A DNA stretch of 64,000 nt from Stagnihabitans sp043721775 (GTDB lineage: Bacteria > Pseudomonadota > Alphaproteobacteria > Rhodobacterales > Rhodobacteraceae): the NCBI GenBank assembly GCA_043721775.1, contig JAYSQA010000277.1, positions 1 to 64,000 on the forward strand, in the 5' to 3' direction. Shown piece by piece: positions 42,533 to 50,801 of this stretch; positions within the stretch are counted from its first letter, which is position 1, and each line of letters opens with the position of its first letter. The position numbers and the translations under genes are program-made. Below the pieces are notes generated by a model, which was not told the DNA's origin, made no database searches, and worked only from the letters and a program-made list of their open reading frames with translations.

Positions 42533-44458
42533 ATGGTCAGCGTCGACCCTTGGTGCAACTTTTGGGACGTTGAATACGTGGCACGCGCAAAATCCATTTC
42601 CGCACCCGGTTTCACCACGCTGCAAACCCTGATGTGGCCCAACCCCGACCTGTGCGCCGACGTCAATGTTGCGGTCCGGCTGCACAACAAGGCAGCACTG
42701 AACGCCGGCCGGTCTGCCATAGCCGTGGCGGATGGCGGCGAGATCAGCTTTGACACGGCGTTCAACCTGTTCCCCTTGCCGAAATGGCAAGACCGCTGTG
42801 GCCTTGCGGACCTGTGGCTGCGGCTGGAAGGCAAGGGCGTCTTCAAGCTGACCATTGCCTGCGTCACCCTGCACGGCGCATGGGATTATCTGACCGGCAT
42901 TGTCGAGTTTGACGACGACGGCACAGCCATGATCGACCTCAGCGCCGGACTGGCCGCCTGCAAGGATGCCGTGCTGGTCTTCAGTCTTATCGCCCGGGGC
43001 GAGGCGCGGTTGACCGGCGCGTCATGGCAAACCCGGCAGGCCCCCTTGCGCAACCCCAAGCTGATGCTGGGCATCACCACCTTCAAGCGCGAAGCGGCGG
43101 TTCTGTGCACCGTAGCCAAATTCCGCACCTTTGCCGCCGAATGGCTGCACGGTGACCGCTTGCATCTGGTCGTGGTCGACAACGGCAAGACCGTCACCCT
43201 GCCCACATCCAAAAACGTCACCCTCGTGCCCAACCGCAACCTTGGCGGCTCTGGCGGCTTTGCCCGGTGCCTGCACGAGGCGCACCGGATGAAGGCAACC
43301 CATGCGCTGTTCATGGACGATGACGCCTCGGTTGACATGTTTGCAGTTGAACGGGTCTGGGCGATGCTTGCTTACGCCACCGACACCGCCACCACCGTCA
43401 TCGGCGGCCTGACCCAAGCCGCAGCGCCCACCCGCGTTTGGGAAAGCGGCGCCATCTTTCACCAGACCTGCCGGTCGCTCTTCCGCGATCTGGACCTGAC
43501 CTACCTGCCCGCCGCCCTGCATATGGAATTCCACTCTGCCGCCCCCCGGCCGCAGGATTACTACGGCGGCTTCTGGTTCTTTGCCTTCGCGCTGGACCAT
43601 GCCAAGCGCTGGCCCTTCCCCTTCTTCGTGCGCGGCGATGACATCAACTTCTCACTCGCCAATGACTTCAGCTTTGTCACCCTGCCCGGTGTTATCAGCT
43701 TTCAGGACCAGGACTTTTCCGACAAGGAAACCTCGCTGACCCTGTATCTTGACCTGCGCAATCACCTTATCCAACATTTGACCCTGCCCAAGCTGGAATT
43801 GAGCCGGCGCAAGTTCACCACCATTCCGGTGTTCTTTCTGGTGCGTGCCCTGATCCAGAACCACATGGACACAATGCTGACGCTGAACATGGCGATGGAA
43901 GACGTCATGCGCGGGCCCGCGTTTTTCGCCGCCAACGCTGACATGACGGAACGGCGGGCCACAATCACCGCCCTGCGCCGCCATGAGGTCTGGCAACCGC
44001 TGGAGGGTGATCCGCCCAAAGCCGATATCCGCTTTGACCCCCACTCCCGACCCAGCAGGTTTTTCATGAAGGCCATGCTGAACGGCCTCTTCCTGCCGTT
44101 CTTCAGCCGGTGGGGCAATCATCAGGTGCTGCGCCGCAACCAGCGTGGCGATATGCGGCTGGCTTGGGGATCAGCGAAGATCACCTATATCGACGAACAG
44201 GCCAAGCTGGTCATGACGGTGCAGCACGACAAACCCGCCATCCTGCGGCTTGGCCTGCGCAGCCTGAAAAACCTGGCCCGCCTGACGCTGACCTACGGGG
44301 CCATCAAGGCGCAATGGCGGTCAGGCTTTGACGACCTGACCAGCCAAAGCTTCTGGGAGGGCCAGTTTCAGGCCGACCCGGTTGCTTCTGATGCGCTGGC
44401 CGCACCCAAGGCCAGACAATCTGCCGAGGTTCAGCCCTTGGCCTCGTCCGCCTCATAG
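42533..44458 (+). CDS. GlfT2-like family 2 glycosyltransferase
   Basis: 641 residues. An N-terminal beta-sandwich-like part (about 1-160) precedes a GT-A domain with MLGITTFKRE, VVDNGKTV, GGSGGFARCLHEA and the metal-binding D-D-D in LFMDDDAS, then FFVRGDDINFSL and WWxx-like C-terminal regions. This is the arrangement of galactofuranosyltransferase GlfT2 and relatives. Sugar and acceptor are not certain. The ATG at 42533 and a GTG at 42578 are both possible starts. The last 28 bases overlap the end of the facing phoH gene. Confidence 0.8.
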   Translation: MVSVDPWCNFWDVEYVARAKSISAPGFTTLQTLMWPNPDLCADVNVAVRLHNKAALNAGRSAIAVADGGEISFDTAFNLFPLPKWQDRCGLADLWLRLEGKGVFKLTIACVTLHGAWDYLTGIVEFDDDGTAMIDLSAGLAACKDAVLVFSLIARGEARLTGASWQTRQAPLRNPKLMLGITTFKREAAVLCTVAKFRTFAAEWLHGDRLHLVVVDNGKTVTLPTSKNVTLVPNRNLGGSGGFARCLHEAHRMKATHALFMDDDASVDMFAVERVWAMLAYATDTATTVIGGLTQAAAPTRVWESGAIFHQTCRSLFRDLDLTYLPAALHMEFHSAAPRPQDYYGGFWFFAFALDHAKRWPFPFFVRGDDINFSLANDFSFVTLPGVISFQDQDFSDKETSLTLYLDLRNHLIQHLTLPKLELSRRKFTTIPVFFLVRALIQNHMDTMLTLNMAMEDVMRGPAFFAANADMTERRATITALRRHEVWQPLEGDPPKADIRFDPHSRPSRFFMKAMLNGLFLPFFSRWGNHQVLRRNQRGDMRLAWGSAKITYIDEQAKLVMTVQHDKPAILRLGLRSLKNLARLTLTYGAIKAQWRSGFDDLTSQSFWEGQFQADPVASDALAAPKARQSAEVQPLASSAS

Positions 44459-45447
44459 GCCTCGATGATGCGGCCCACCAAGGGGTGACGCACCACGTCT
44501 TTTGAGGTGAAATAGTTGAAGCTGACGCCCTTCACACCCTTCAGGATACGTTCCGCCTCGGCCAGCCCCGATGAGGTGCCACGCGGCAAGTCAACCTGCG
44601 TGCGGTCACCGGTGATCACCATCCGGCTGCCCTCGCCCAACCGGGTCAGGAACATCTTCATCTGCATGGCGGTGGCGTTCTGCGCCTCGTCCAGCACGAC
44701 AAAGGCGTTCGACAGGGTCCGCCCGCGCATGAACGCCAGTGGGGCAATTTCAATACGCTTTTCAAGCAGCATCTTTTCCATCTGCTTGGCGGGCAGGAAA
44801 TCATTCAAGGCGTCGTACAGCGGCTGCATGTAGGGGTCGATCTTTTCCTTCATGTCGCCGGGCAGGAAGCCCAAACGCTCGCCCGCCTCAACCGCCGGAC
44901 GCGACAGGATAATCTTTTCGACAGCGCCAGAGATGAACATGGTGACGCCCACCGCCACCGCCAGATAAGTCTTGCCGGTGCCCGCAGGCCCGATGCCAAA
45001 GCCCATCTCATGGGTGAACAGGTTCTGAACGTAGGCCTTCTGCGCCTCGGTCCGCGCCTCGACACCCTTCTTGCGGGTGCGCAGTTCCATGGCACCGGTC
45101 TGGAACATCTCAATCTGATCGCCCAACGACTTGGGCGCATCGCTGGCGGGCCGCCCCATGCGGATAGAGCCGTCAATGTCGCCGGCCGAGATATGCTTGC
45201 CCGCCTCCAGCCGCGCATAAAGCCCGCGCAGCACGGCGGCAGCCTGTTCGCGTGCGGACTTGTCGCCAATCACCGCCAGCCTGTTGCCCCGCCTCAGCAC
45301 ATGAACGCCGGTCTGGTGTTCCACTTGTGCAAGGTTGCGGTCAAACTCGCCGCACAGCTCGATCAACAAACGATTGTCCGGGAATTCCATCAGTGTTTCC
45401 ACCATGTCCTCGGGACGGGTCGGGGGGGTCAGCGCGCTGATGCCCAA
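44431..45447 (-). CDS. ybeZ: PhoH-family ATPase (YbeZ)
   Basis: 338 residues. An N-terminal KH-like part, then the P-loop GIGPAGTGKTYLAVA, LSRPAVEAGE, DPYMQPLYDAL and the Walker B VVLDEAQNA, with VITGDRTQVDLP. In other bacteria it works with YbeY in ribosomal RNA processing and its gene precedes ybeY. Here ybeY is 12 kb away in the opposite direction. The 3' end overlaps the GlfT2-like gene. Confidence 0.93.
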   Translation of the reverse strand: MGISALTPPTRPEDMVETLMEFPDNRLLIELCGEFDRNLAQVEHQTGVHVLRRGNRLAVIGDKSAREQAAAVLRGLYARLEAGKHISAGDIDGSIRMGRPASDAPKSLGDQIEMFQTGAMELRTRKKGVEARTEAQKAYVQNLFTHEMGFGIGPAGTGKTYLAVAVGVTMFISGAVEKIILSRPAVEAGERLGFLPGDMKEKIDPYMQPLYDALNDFLPAKQMEKMLLEKRIEIAPLAFMRGRTLSNAFVVLDEAQNATAMQMKMFLTRLGEGSRMVITGDRTQVDLPRGTSSGLAEAERILKGVKGVSFNYFTSKDVVRHPLVGRIIEAYEADEAKG

Positions 45448-45613
45448 TGGGCTCTCCTTCTGGTGCCAAGTTCAGTCGAAGGTGTTACGAACGTCATTCT
45501 GTAAATGTGGGGCTGCAACCACCGTCTGTCCAGTGCGATATTCGCCAGCACGATCACAGTTGCTTAAGGATGTGTCGCTTCGATGACAAAAACGGCAAGC
45601 GCTATCACAATAG

Positions 45614-45637
45614 AAAAAAGGCCGCAGCAGGCTGCGA
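45614..45637 (-). terminator. Rho-independent terminator after the lipoprotein gene
   Basis: On the minus strand CGCAGC and GCTGCG form a tight stem followed by CCTTTTTT. It lies 27-50 bases below the stop of the lipoprotein gene at 45664. Confidence 0.75.
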
Positions 45638-45663
45638 CCCCCATATCTTGTTAACTTGCGGCT

Positions 45664-46008
45664 TCAGTAGGTCGGAACCCAATCCGGCAGCTTCTTGTTG
45701 TGGGCGCGGTAGTCGCCCAGAACGGTGCCCGGCGGATAAAGGTTGTTGCAGACCGGCAGGCCGGTCTTAGGGTCATACCGACGCCCGGCATAACCTTCGA
45801 CCCCGTCATCCATCACCCAGCCTTGACAGCCATCCGGATCATACGCAATCGCCGCCTGGCCATCGGTCAGCACGCCGCTGTCAATGCCGGTGTCATGATT
45901 GGAGGCGATGACCGTGTCGGGGCTTTGGTGGTAAGGCACCAGCCCGCCACCCTCGCACGCCGAAAGCGCCATGACAGCCAAAGCCCCCGTGAGGTGAACA
46001 ATACGCAT
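45664..46008 (-). CDS. Uncharacterised lipoprotein
   Basis: 114 residues. A lipoprotein signal (lipobox LSAC, Cys near residue 18) then a mature part with two further Cys pairs and patterns such as YDPDGCQGWVMDDGVEGYAGRRYDPKTGLPVCNN. The WVMDDGVEGY stretch resembles the WVDDDGCMHWWADGG segment of the neighbouring broken OmpA-like protein, so the two may share a domain. Its ATG overlaps the stop of the OmpA-like gene (TGATG), so they form one operon. Function unknown. Confidence 0.75.
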   Translation of the reverse strand: MRIVHLTGALAVMALSACEGGGLVPYHQSPDTVIASNHDTGIDSGVLTDGQAAIAYDPDGCQGWVMDDGVEGYAGRRYDPKTGLPVCNNLYPPGTVLGDYRAHNKKLPDWVPTY

Positions 46009-46600
46009 CAGTTTTTCCCCCACGTGTAGCAGACCACTTCGACCCGCCGGTTCTGTTGCATTCCCGCAGCCGTCGCATTGCTGGCAATCGGCTGGCGTTC
46101 GCCAAAGCCCAACTGCCGTTCCACCACCGCGCCGACCGACCGGGCGACATCGCCCACCGCCCGCGCCCGGCGCTGCGACAGGCTCATGTTGTATTCATCC
46201 GAGGCGCGGCTGTCGGTATGGCCATAAATGGCGTACCCAAAGGCACCGGCGCCCTGAAAGAAGGCGGTCAGACGGCGGCGGCCATCCCCGGTCAACTGTG
46301 CCGAATCGGTGGCGAACAGCGTGTCGGTATTTTCGATGAAGCAGGTATTCTTCGCAAGGCAAACCGGCTTGCCCGTCTGCGGATTGACGCGGTCCAGCAT
46401 ATTCCTTCCAACCCGCCATCCGCCCACCAGTGCATGCAGCCGTCATCATCGACCCAGATGCCCCAGTTGATCTTGCCTGCAATCTGCGGTGGCGGCTGTA
46501 CCGCTACCGATTGCGCTGCCGCCACATTCGCGCCCAACAGCCCGGCCAACAGGGCCCCCGCCCCTATCGCCATCCTAAAAGCGCTGGAAATACGATCCAA
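46008..46600 (-). pseudogene. OmpA-family outer-membrane protein gene with a frameshift
   Basis: The N-terminal part is read in one frame from a TTG near 46600 (GGGGAGG upstream): a signal peptide ending NVAAAQ, then GIWVDDDGCMHWWADGG. Near 46400-46410 the frame must change to continue as MLDRVNPQTGKPVCLAKNTCFIENTDTLFATDSAQL and an OmpA C-terminal domain (YAIYGHTDSRASDEYNMSLSQRRA, the peptidoglycan-binding NxxLSxxRA pattern) that ends at 46008. One missing base in GGAATATG (expected GGATATATG) explains it. The second half could be made separately from an internal start but would lack a signal peptide. Confidence 0.7.
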
Positions 46601-46867
46601 AGCCAAGGCCTCCCCTAAATACCCAACGCCCGCGCCATTGCCGGGTCTGTTGACAAGAATTGCCTGTCGAATGGAATTAAGTAAAGAAAAATCAATCCAA
46701 CCATTTGTTCTGAAAGAAGTCCGGTTGCCGCTTTGGAACCAGCAAGGCAAAGTGGCCTGCCATTGAACCAGCTATGGAAACAAGCCGTCCCAAGCGCCAA
46801 TTGGGCAAGGCGCGGACTTGCGTGAAGGACGCCCCGCAACAGCCCGTTCCGTCACGAAAAAAGAGAA

Positions 46868-48178
46868 TCAGCTGACCGGCACCGCCGCCAGCGAATTGGA
46901 GGAGGCGCCCGTGATACGCACCTTCACCAGATCACCAACCGCAGCACCCTCATGCGCCACATGCACAGCCATCAGATGTTCCGACTTGCCCACCATCTGC
47001 CCCGGCATCCGTCCCGGCTTTTCATACAGCACCGTCGTCCGCCGCCCCACCATCGCCTCTTGCGCGGCACGCTGCTGGCTTGTGATCAGCGCCTGCAAGG
47101 CGTGCAGCCTGGCATCGGTCACCTCAGCCGGCAATTCCGGCTTCTCCGCCGCAGGCGTGCCCGGGCGGGGGGAGTATTTGAACGAATAGGCCGCGCCATA
47201 GCCAACCTGACGGATCAGCGCCATGGTCGCCTCAAAGTCCGCGTCCGTCTCACCCGGAAAACCCACGATGAAATCGGATGACACCAGAATATCCGGCCGC
47301 ACCGCCCGGAACCGTTCAATCAGCCGCAGATAGGACTCCGCCGTATGCTTGCGGTTCATCGCCTTCAGAATCCGGTCAGACCCCGATTGTACCGGCAGAT
47401 GCAGATAGGGCATCAGTTTCGGCTGATCGCCATGCGCCGCAATCAGCGCGTCTTCCATGTCATTGGGATGGCTGGTCATGTAGCGAATACGCTCCAGCCC
47501 GTCGATACCGGCCAAGGCACCAATCAACTGCGCCAGCCCGATATCCGAGCCACCCTGCACACCGTGATAGGCATTCACATTCTGCCCCAGCAAGGTGATC
47601 TCGCGCACACCGCGTTCAACCAACCCGCGCGCTTCCGACAGTACACCTTCAACCGGGCGGCTCATTTCGGCACCCCGCGTATAAGGCACCACGCAGAAGG
47701 CGCAGAACTTGTCGCAGCCTTCCTGCACGGTCAGGAAGGCCGTAGGCCCGCGCTTGCCAACCCGCTGCGGCAGCAGGTCAAACTTGGCTTCCGCCGGGAA
47801 ATCGGTGTCCACCATCCGCCCCACAGCCCGCGCCAATTCCGGCAAGCGGTGATAGGCCTGCGGCCCCACCACCAGATCAACCAGCGGCATCCGCCGCATG
47901 ACTTCCGCCCCTTCGGCCTGCGCAATGCAGCCCGCGACCCCGATTTTCATCTCTGGCCGCGCCACTTTCAGCCCGCGCATCCGGCCAAGATCCGAGTACA
48001 GCTTCTCTCCGGCCTTTTCGCGGATATGGCAGGTGTTCAGCAACACCAGATCGGCTTCTTCCATCACCTCGGTCGTCTCATACCCTTCGGGCGCCATGGC
48101 TTCCGCCATCCGCTCGCTGTCATAGACGTTCATCTGACAGCCGTAAGTCTTGATGAAAAGCTTCTTGGGGTCGGCCAT
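46868..48178 (-). CDS. miaB: tRNA-2-methylthio-N6-dimethylallyladenosine synthase
   Basis: 436 residues. The first [4Fe-4S] cluster is held by C14, C50 and C84, the radical-SAM cluster by C155, C159 and C162 (EGCDKFCAFCVVPY), and a TRAM domain closes the protein. It adds the methylthio group to i6A37 in tRNA. AAGGA lies in front of the ATG at 48178. Confidence 0.95.
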   Translation of the reverse strand: MADPKKLFIKTYGCQMNVYDSERMAEAMAPEGYETTEVMEEADLVLLNTCHIREKAGEKLYSDLGRMRGLKVARPEMKIGVAGCIAQAEGAEVMRRMPLVDLVVGPQAYHRLPELARAVGRMVDTDFPAEAKFDLLPQRVGKRGPTAFLTVQEGCDKFCAFCVVPYTRGAEMSRPVEGVLSEARGLVERGVREITLLGQNVNAYHGVQGGSDIGLAQLIGALAGIDGLERIRYMTSHPNDMEDALIAAHGDQPKLMPYLHLPVQSGSDRILKAMNRKHTAESYLRLIERFRAVRPDILVSSDFIVGFPGETDADFEATMALIRQVGYGAAYSFKYSPRPGTPAAEKPELPAEVTDARLHALQALITSQQRAAQEAMVGRRTTVLYEKPGRMPGQMVGKSEHLMAVHVAHEGAAVGDLVKVRITGASSNSLAAVPVS

Positions 48179-48313
48179 GAACACGCATCCTTTGGCAAGC
48201 CAAAGCCAATAGCTCAACCGAACGCCCTTGGCAACTTCCACAGGCCCCCTCCTTCAGGCCCCCTTGCGTTATCGCTGCCCGTGTTAGACCCTGCGCCAAA
48301 CCCAATCTGGTGA

Positions 48314-49186
48314 ATGATGCGCTACGCTTCGCTTGACGAATTTCTGCAAACCAGCAAGGCCCTGCTTGCCAAAGGCCCGATTGCGCTGGTGCTGGCCGAG
48401 GATGCGGTGGAAGTCTCCTCCACCGTGCGCCACCACCTTGCCGCGGGCTTTGCCCAGCTTCTGCTCTTGACCGACCCCGATGTGCCGCTGGATGCCGACC
48501 TTGACGCCAAAATCCACCGCATCGACTTCAACCCGTTGATCGAACAGGCGATGATGATCGCCGTCAATCGCCTGATAGAGGCGGCACCCGGCATCTGGAT
48601 GTACTACTGCTACAACGCCGAATACCTGTTTCACCCCTTCTGCGAGACCCGCAACATCCGCGAACTGCTGGCATTCGAGGTCGAAGAGCGGCGCGATGCC
48701 GTGCTGTCCTATGTCGTTGATCTGTACGCCGATGACCTGACCGCCTTTCCCAACGCCGTCTCGCTGGAACGCGCCCACCTTGACCGTTCAGGCTATTACT
48801 CTCTGGCGCGTGAGGATGCCGCCAGGAATTACCAGCACAAGGAACGCCAACTGGATTTCTACGGCGGCCTGCGCTGGCGCTTTGAAGAGCATGTGCCCTT
48901 CATCCGCCGCAAGATCGACCGCATCACCCTGTTTCGATCTAAGCCGGGCCTGACCCTGCGGCCCGATTTCACGTTCTCGGATGAGGAGTACAACACCTAC
49001 GCCTGCCAATGGCACCACAACATCACCACCTGCGTCGCAAGCTTCCGCACCGCCAAGGCTTTGAAAAGCAACGCCGGGTCAAAGTTCCAGATTGAAACCT
49101 TCCATTGGCACAATTCGGTGCCCTTCGCCTGGCACAGCCAGCAACTGATGGACCTTGGCATGATGGAGCCGGGCCAGTGGTTCTGA
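48314..49186 (+). CDS. Putative family 2/92-type glycosyltransferase
   Basis: 290 residues. The N terminus LAKGPIALVLAEDAVEVSSTVRHHLAAGF resembles the start of Rhodobacterales family 2 glycosyltransferase-like proteins; the middle has WMYYCYNAEYLFHPFCETRN and ERQLDFYGGLRWRFEEHVP, and the end is HSQQLMDLGMMEPGQWF. It has no signal or membrane helix. Activity is not proven. The stop codon is the first of six in-frame copies in a 15-bp tandem repeat. Confidence 0.6.
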   Translation: MMRYASLDEFLQTSKALLAKGPIALVLAEDAVEVSSTVRHHLAAGFAQLLLLTDPDVPLDADLDAKIHRIDFNPLIEQAMMIAVNRLIEAAPGIWMYYCYNAEYLFHPFCETRNIRELLAFEVEERRDAVLSYVVDLYADDLTAFPNAVSLERAHLDRSGYYSLAREDAARNYQHKERQLDFYGGLRWRFEEHVPFIRRKIDRITLFRSKPGLTLRPDFTFSDEEYNTYACQWHHNITTCVASFRTAKALKSNAGSKFQIETFHWHNSVPFAWHSQQLMDLGMMEPGQWF

Positions 49187-49261
49187 GGCCAGTGGTTCTG
49201 AGGCCAGTGGTTCTGAGGCCAGTGGTTCTGAGGCCAATGGTTCTGAGGCCAGTGGTTCTGA
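49172..49261. repeat. 15-bp tandem repeat (six copies) that includes a stop codon
   Basis: GGCCAGTGGTTCTGA is repeated at 49172, 49187, 49202, 49217, 49232 (one G to A change) and 49247. The first copy is the 3' end of the glycosyltransferase-like gene (Gly-Gln-Trp-Phe-stop). Because 15 is a multiple of 3, every copy again reads Gly-Gln-Trp-Phe-stop in frame. The repeat therefore arose from the gene's own end. Confidence 0.95.
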
Positions 49262-49271
49262 CCCCGGCCCC

Positions 49272-49619
49272 TTACAACGCAGCCGTCAGCTTGCCGCCAA
49301 TCCGGCTGCGCACCTCAGGCTCTTCCGCCGCAACCGCAGCACAGATCGCCCGCACATCGCGCCGCACCTCGTGCAACTGATCCACCAACGCAATCACCAG
49401 CCCCAGCCCGTCATCATCCAGATCAAACCCTTCCGTCAGGTCACACAGCAACTCGATCCGGGCCAGATCAATTCGGCGAAAGGCGGTTCGGTTGTCACGG
49501 GTCAGGGGCAGCACGATCCGCGCCGCCACAAACCCCGACAGCCGCAGCGAGGTAAGCCTTGGCACCGCCGCCAGAACCTCGGTTTCGCTGTAAAACTCAG
49601 TGATGCTTGCTTCGGTCAT
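49272..49619 (-). CDS. cbpM: Chaperone modulator CbpM
   Basis: 115 residues, with VPRLTSLRLSGFVAARIVLP and FDLDDDGLGLVIALVDQLHEVRRDV, the pattern of CbpM. CbpM inhibits the J-protein CbpA. Its start overlaps the cbpA stop by four bases. Confidence 0.85.
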   Translation of the reverse strand: MTEASITEFYSETEVLAAVPRLTSLRLSGFVAARIVLPLTRDNRTAFRRIDLARIELLCDLTEGFDLDDDGLGLVIALVDQLHEVRRDVRAICAAVAAEEPEVRSRIGGKLTAAL

Positions 49620-50599
49620 GGCTGATCCTCGTCCATCATGCCCCTGCGCGGGTCGTAACCGTGGGTCTTGCGCCAGCCTTCCATGAAGGCGCGCAAATCG
49701 GCGTCAATCACCGCCGGTGCGACAATCCGCAACTCTACCAGTTGATCACCCGCCGCAGAGGCTCCCGCAGAAGGTCCCGCAGCCGCCTTGCCCCGCGCCA
49801 CCCCGCGCCCGCGCAGGCGCAGCACCCGGCCGGAACTGGCCCCCGCAGGCACCGTCAAAGTCACCGGCCCGTCAATCGTCGGCGCGCTGACCTTGGCGCC
49901 CAGCACCGCCTCATCCAGCGTGATTGGCAGCGTCACGTGAATATCATCGCCCTCGCGCCGGAATACCGGATGGCCCAGCACCGTCAGCGTGATCAGCGCG
50001 TCCCCCGCGGGCCCGGCCCCCGGCCCCGGCATCCCCTTGCCGCGCAACCGCAGCGTCAGGCCATCGGTGGCACCTTTCGGAATCGTCACCTCGACCTGTC
50101 CCACATCCGGCAGGTTTATCTTCTTCTTCGCCCCAAGCACTGAATCCAGAAACCCCACTTCCAGCGCGAAATTCAGATCATGCCCCGGCATGGTATAGCT
50201 TTCCTCGCCAAATGAAGAGGATGCGCGCGTGCCACGCTGGCGCAGCATTTCGGCAAAGATATCGCCCGGATCACCGCCGCCAAAACCACCGCCGCCAAAA
50301 CCACCCTGCGCCCCGCGCTGATAGGTGTTGCCCGGCTGATCGGCATAGTCGCGGTAATACCGCCGCTGCGGCTTTTCCTGACCCGAGGCATCAATTTCGC
50401 CCGCATCAAAGCGCGCCCGTGTGGAGGGGTCTTTCAGCAGGTCATAAGCGCCTGAAATCGCCTTGAACTTGGTTTCCGCCCCCGCGTTATCGGGGTTCAG
50501 GTCGGGATGGCTGATCTTGACCAGCTTGCGGTGCGCCGCCTTGATTTCGGCAGCCGTAGCGGTCTTGGTCAGGCCAAGCACGGCATAGGGGTCGGTCAT
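49616..50599 (-). CDS. cbpA: J-domain protein CbpA
   Basis: 327 residues. J domain with HPD at 31-33, a Gly/Phe-rich linker (about 85-115, GGFGGGGFGGG) and two C-terminal client-binding beta domains, without the zinc-finger of DnaJ. It stimulates DnaK and is a nucleoid-associated co-chaperone in E. coli. Two ATGs (50605, 50599) follow GAGG; the second has the better spacing. Confidence 0.92.
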   Translation of the reverse strand: MTDPYAVLGLTKTATAAEIKAAHRKLVKISHPDLNPDNAGAETKFKAISGAYDLLKDPSTRARFDAGEIDASGQEKPQRRYYRDYADQPGNTYQRGAQGGFGGGGFGGGDPGDIFAEMLRQRGTRASSSFGEESYTMPGHDLNFALEVGFLDSVLGAKKKINLPDVGQVEVTIPKGATDGLTLRLRGKGMPGPGAGPAGDALITLTVLGHPVFRREGDDIHVTLPITLDEAVLGAKVSAPTIDGPVTLTVPAGASSGRVLRLRGRGVARGKAAAGPSAGASAAGDQLVELRIVAPAVIDADLRAFMEGWRKTHGYDPRRGMMDEDQP

Positions 50600-50801
50600 G
50601 GTCATCCTCGAAATCACGAAACGTTTGGGGCAGCATCGAAGGTCTGGGGCATCTGTGAACCTCTGGCCACCCTGACCAGAACCTGAACACCCCGCATTGA
50701 CCTATATCACTGCTGCCCCACTTTCATACCCCACCCGATTGACCCCACCCGCACTTGGGTCAAAGATGTGCCTTACCCCTTTGCCAGGAAATACCTCTCT
50801 C

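Noticed and set aside
47150..47190. A stretch (GCGGGGGGAGTATTTGAAC) like part of the dispersed element.
   Set aside because: It encodes the conserved YSPRPGTPAA segment of MiaB, so the resemblance is coincidental.
49105..49380. A repetitive protein frame (P-V-V-L-R units) across the 15-bp repeat.
   Set aside because: It is an alternative frame of the repeat, overlapping the real gene end and the cbpM end, without a ribosome site.
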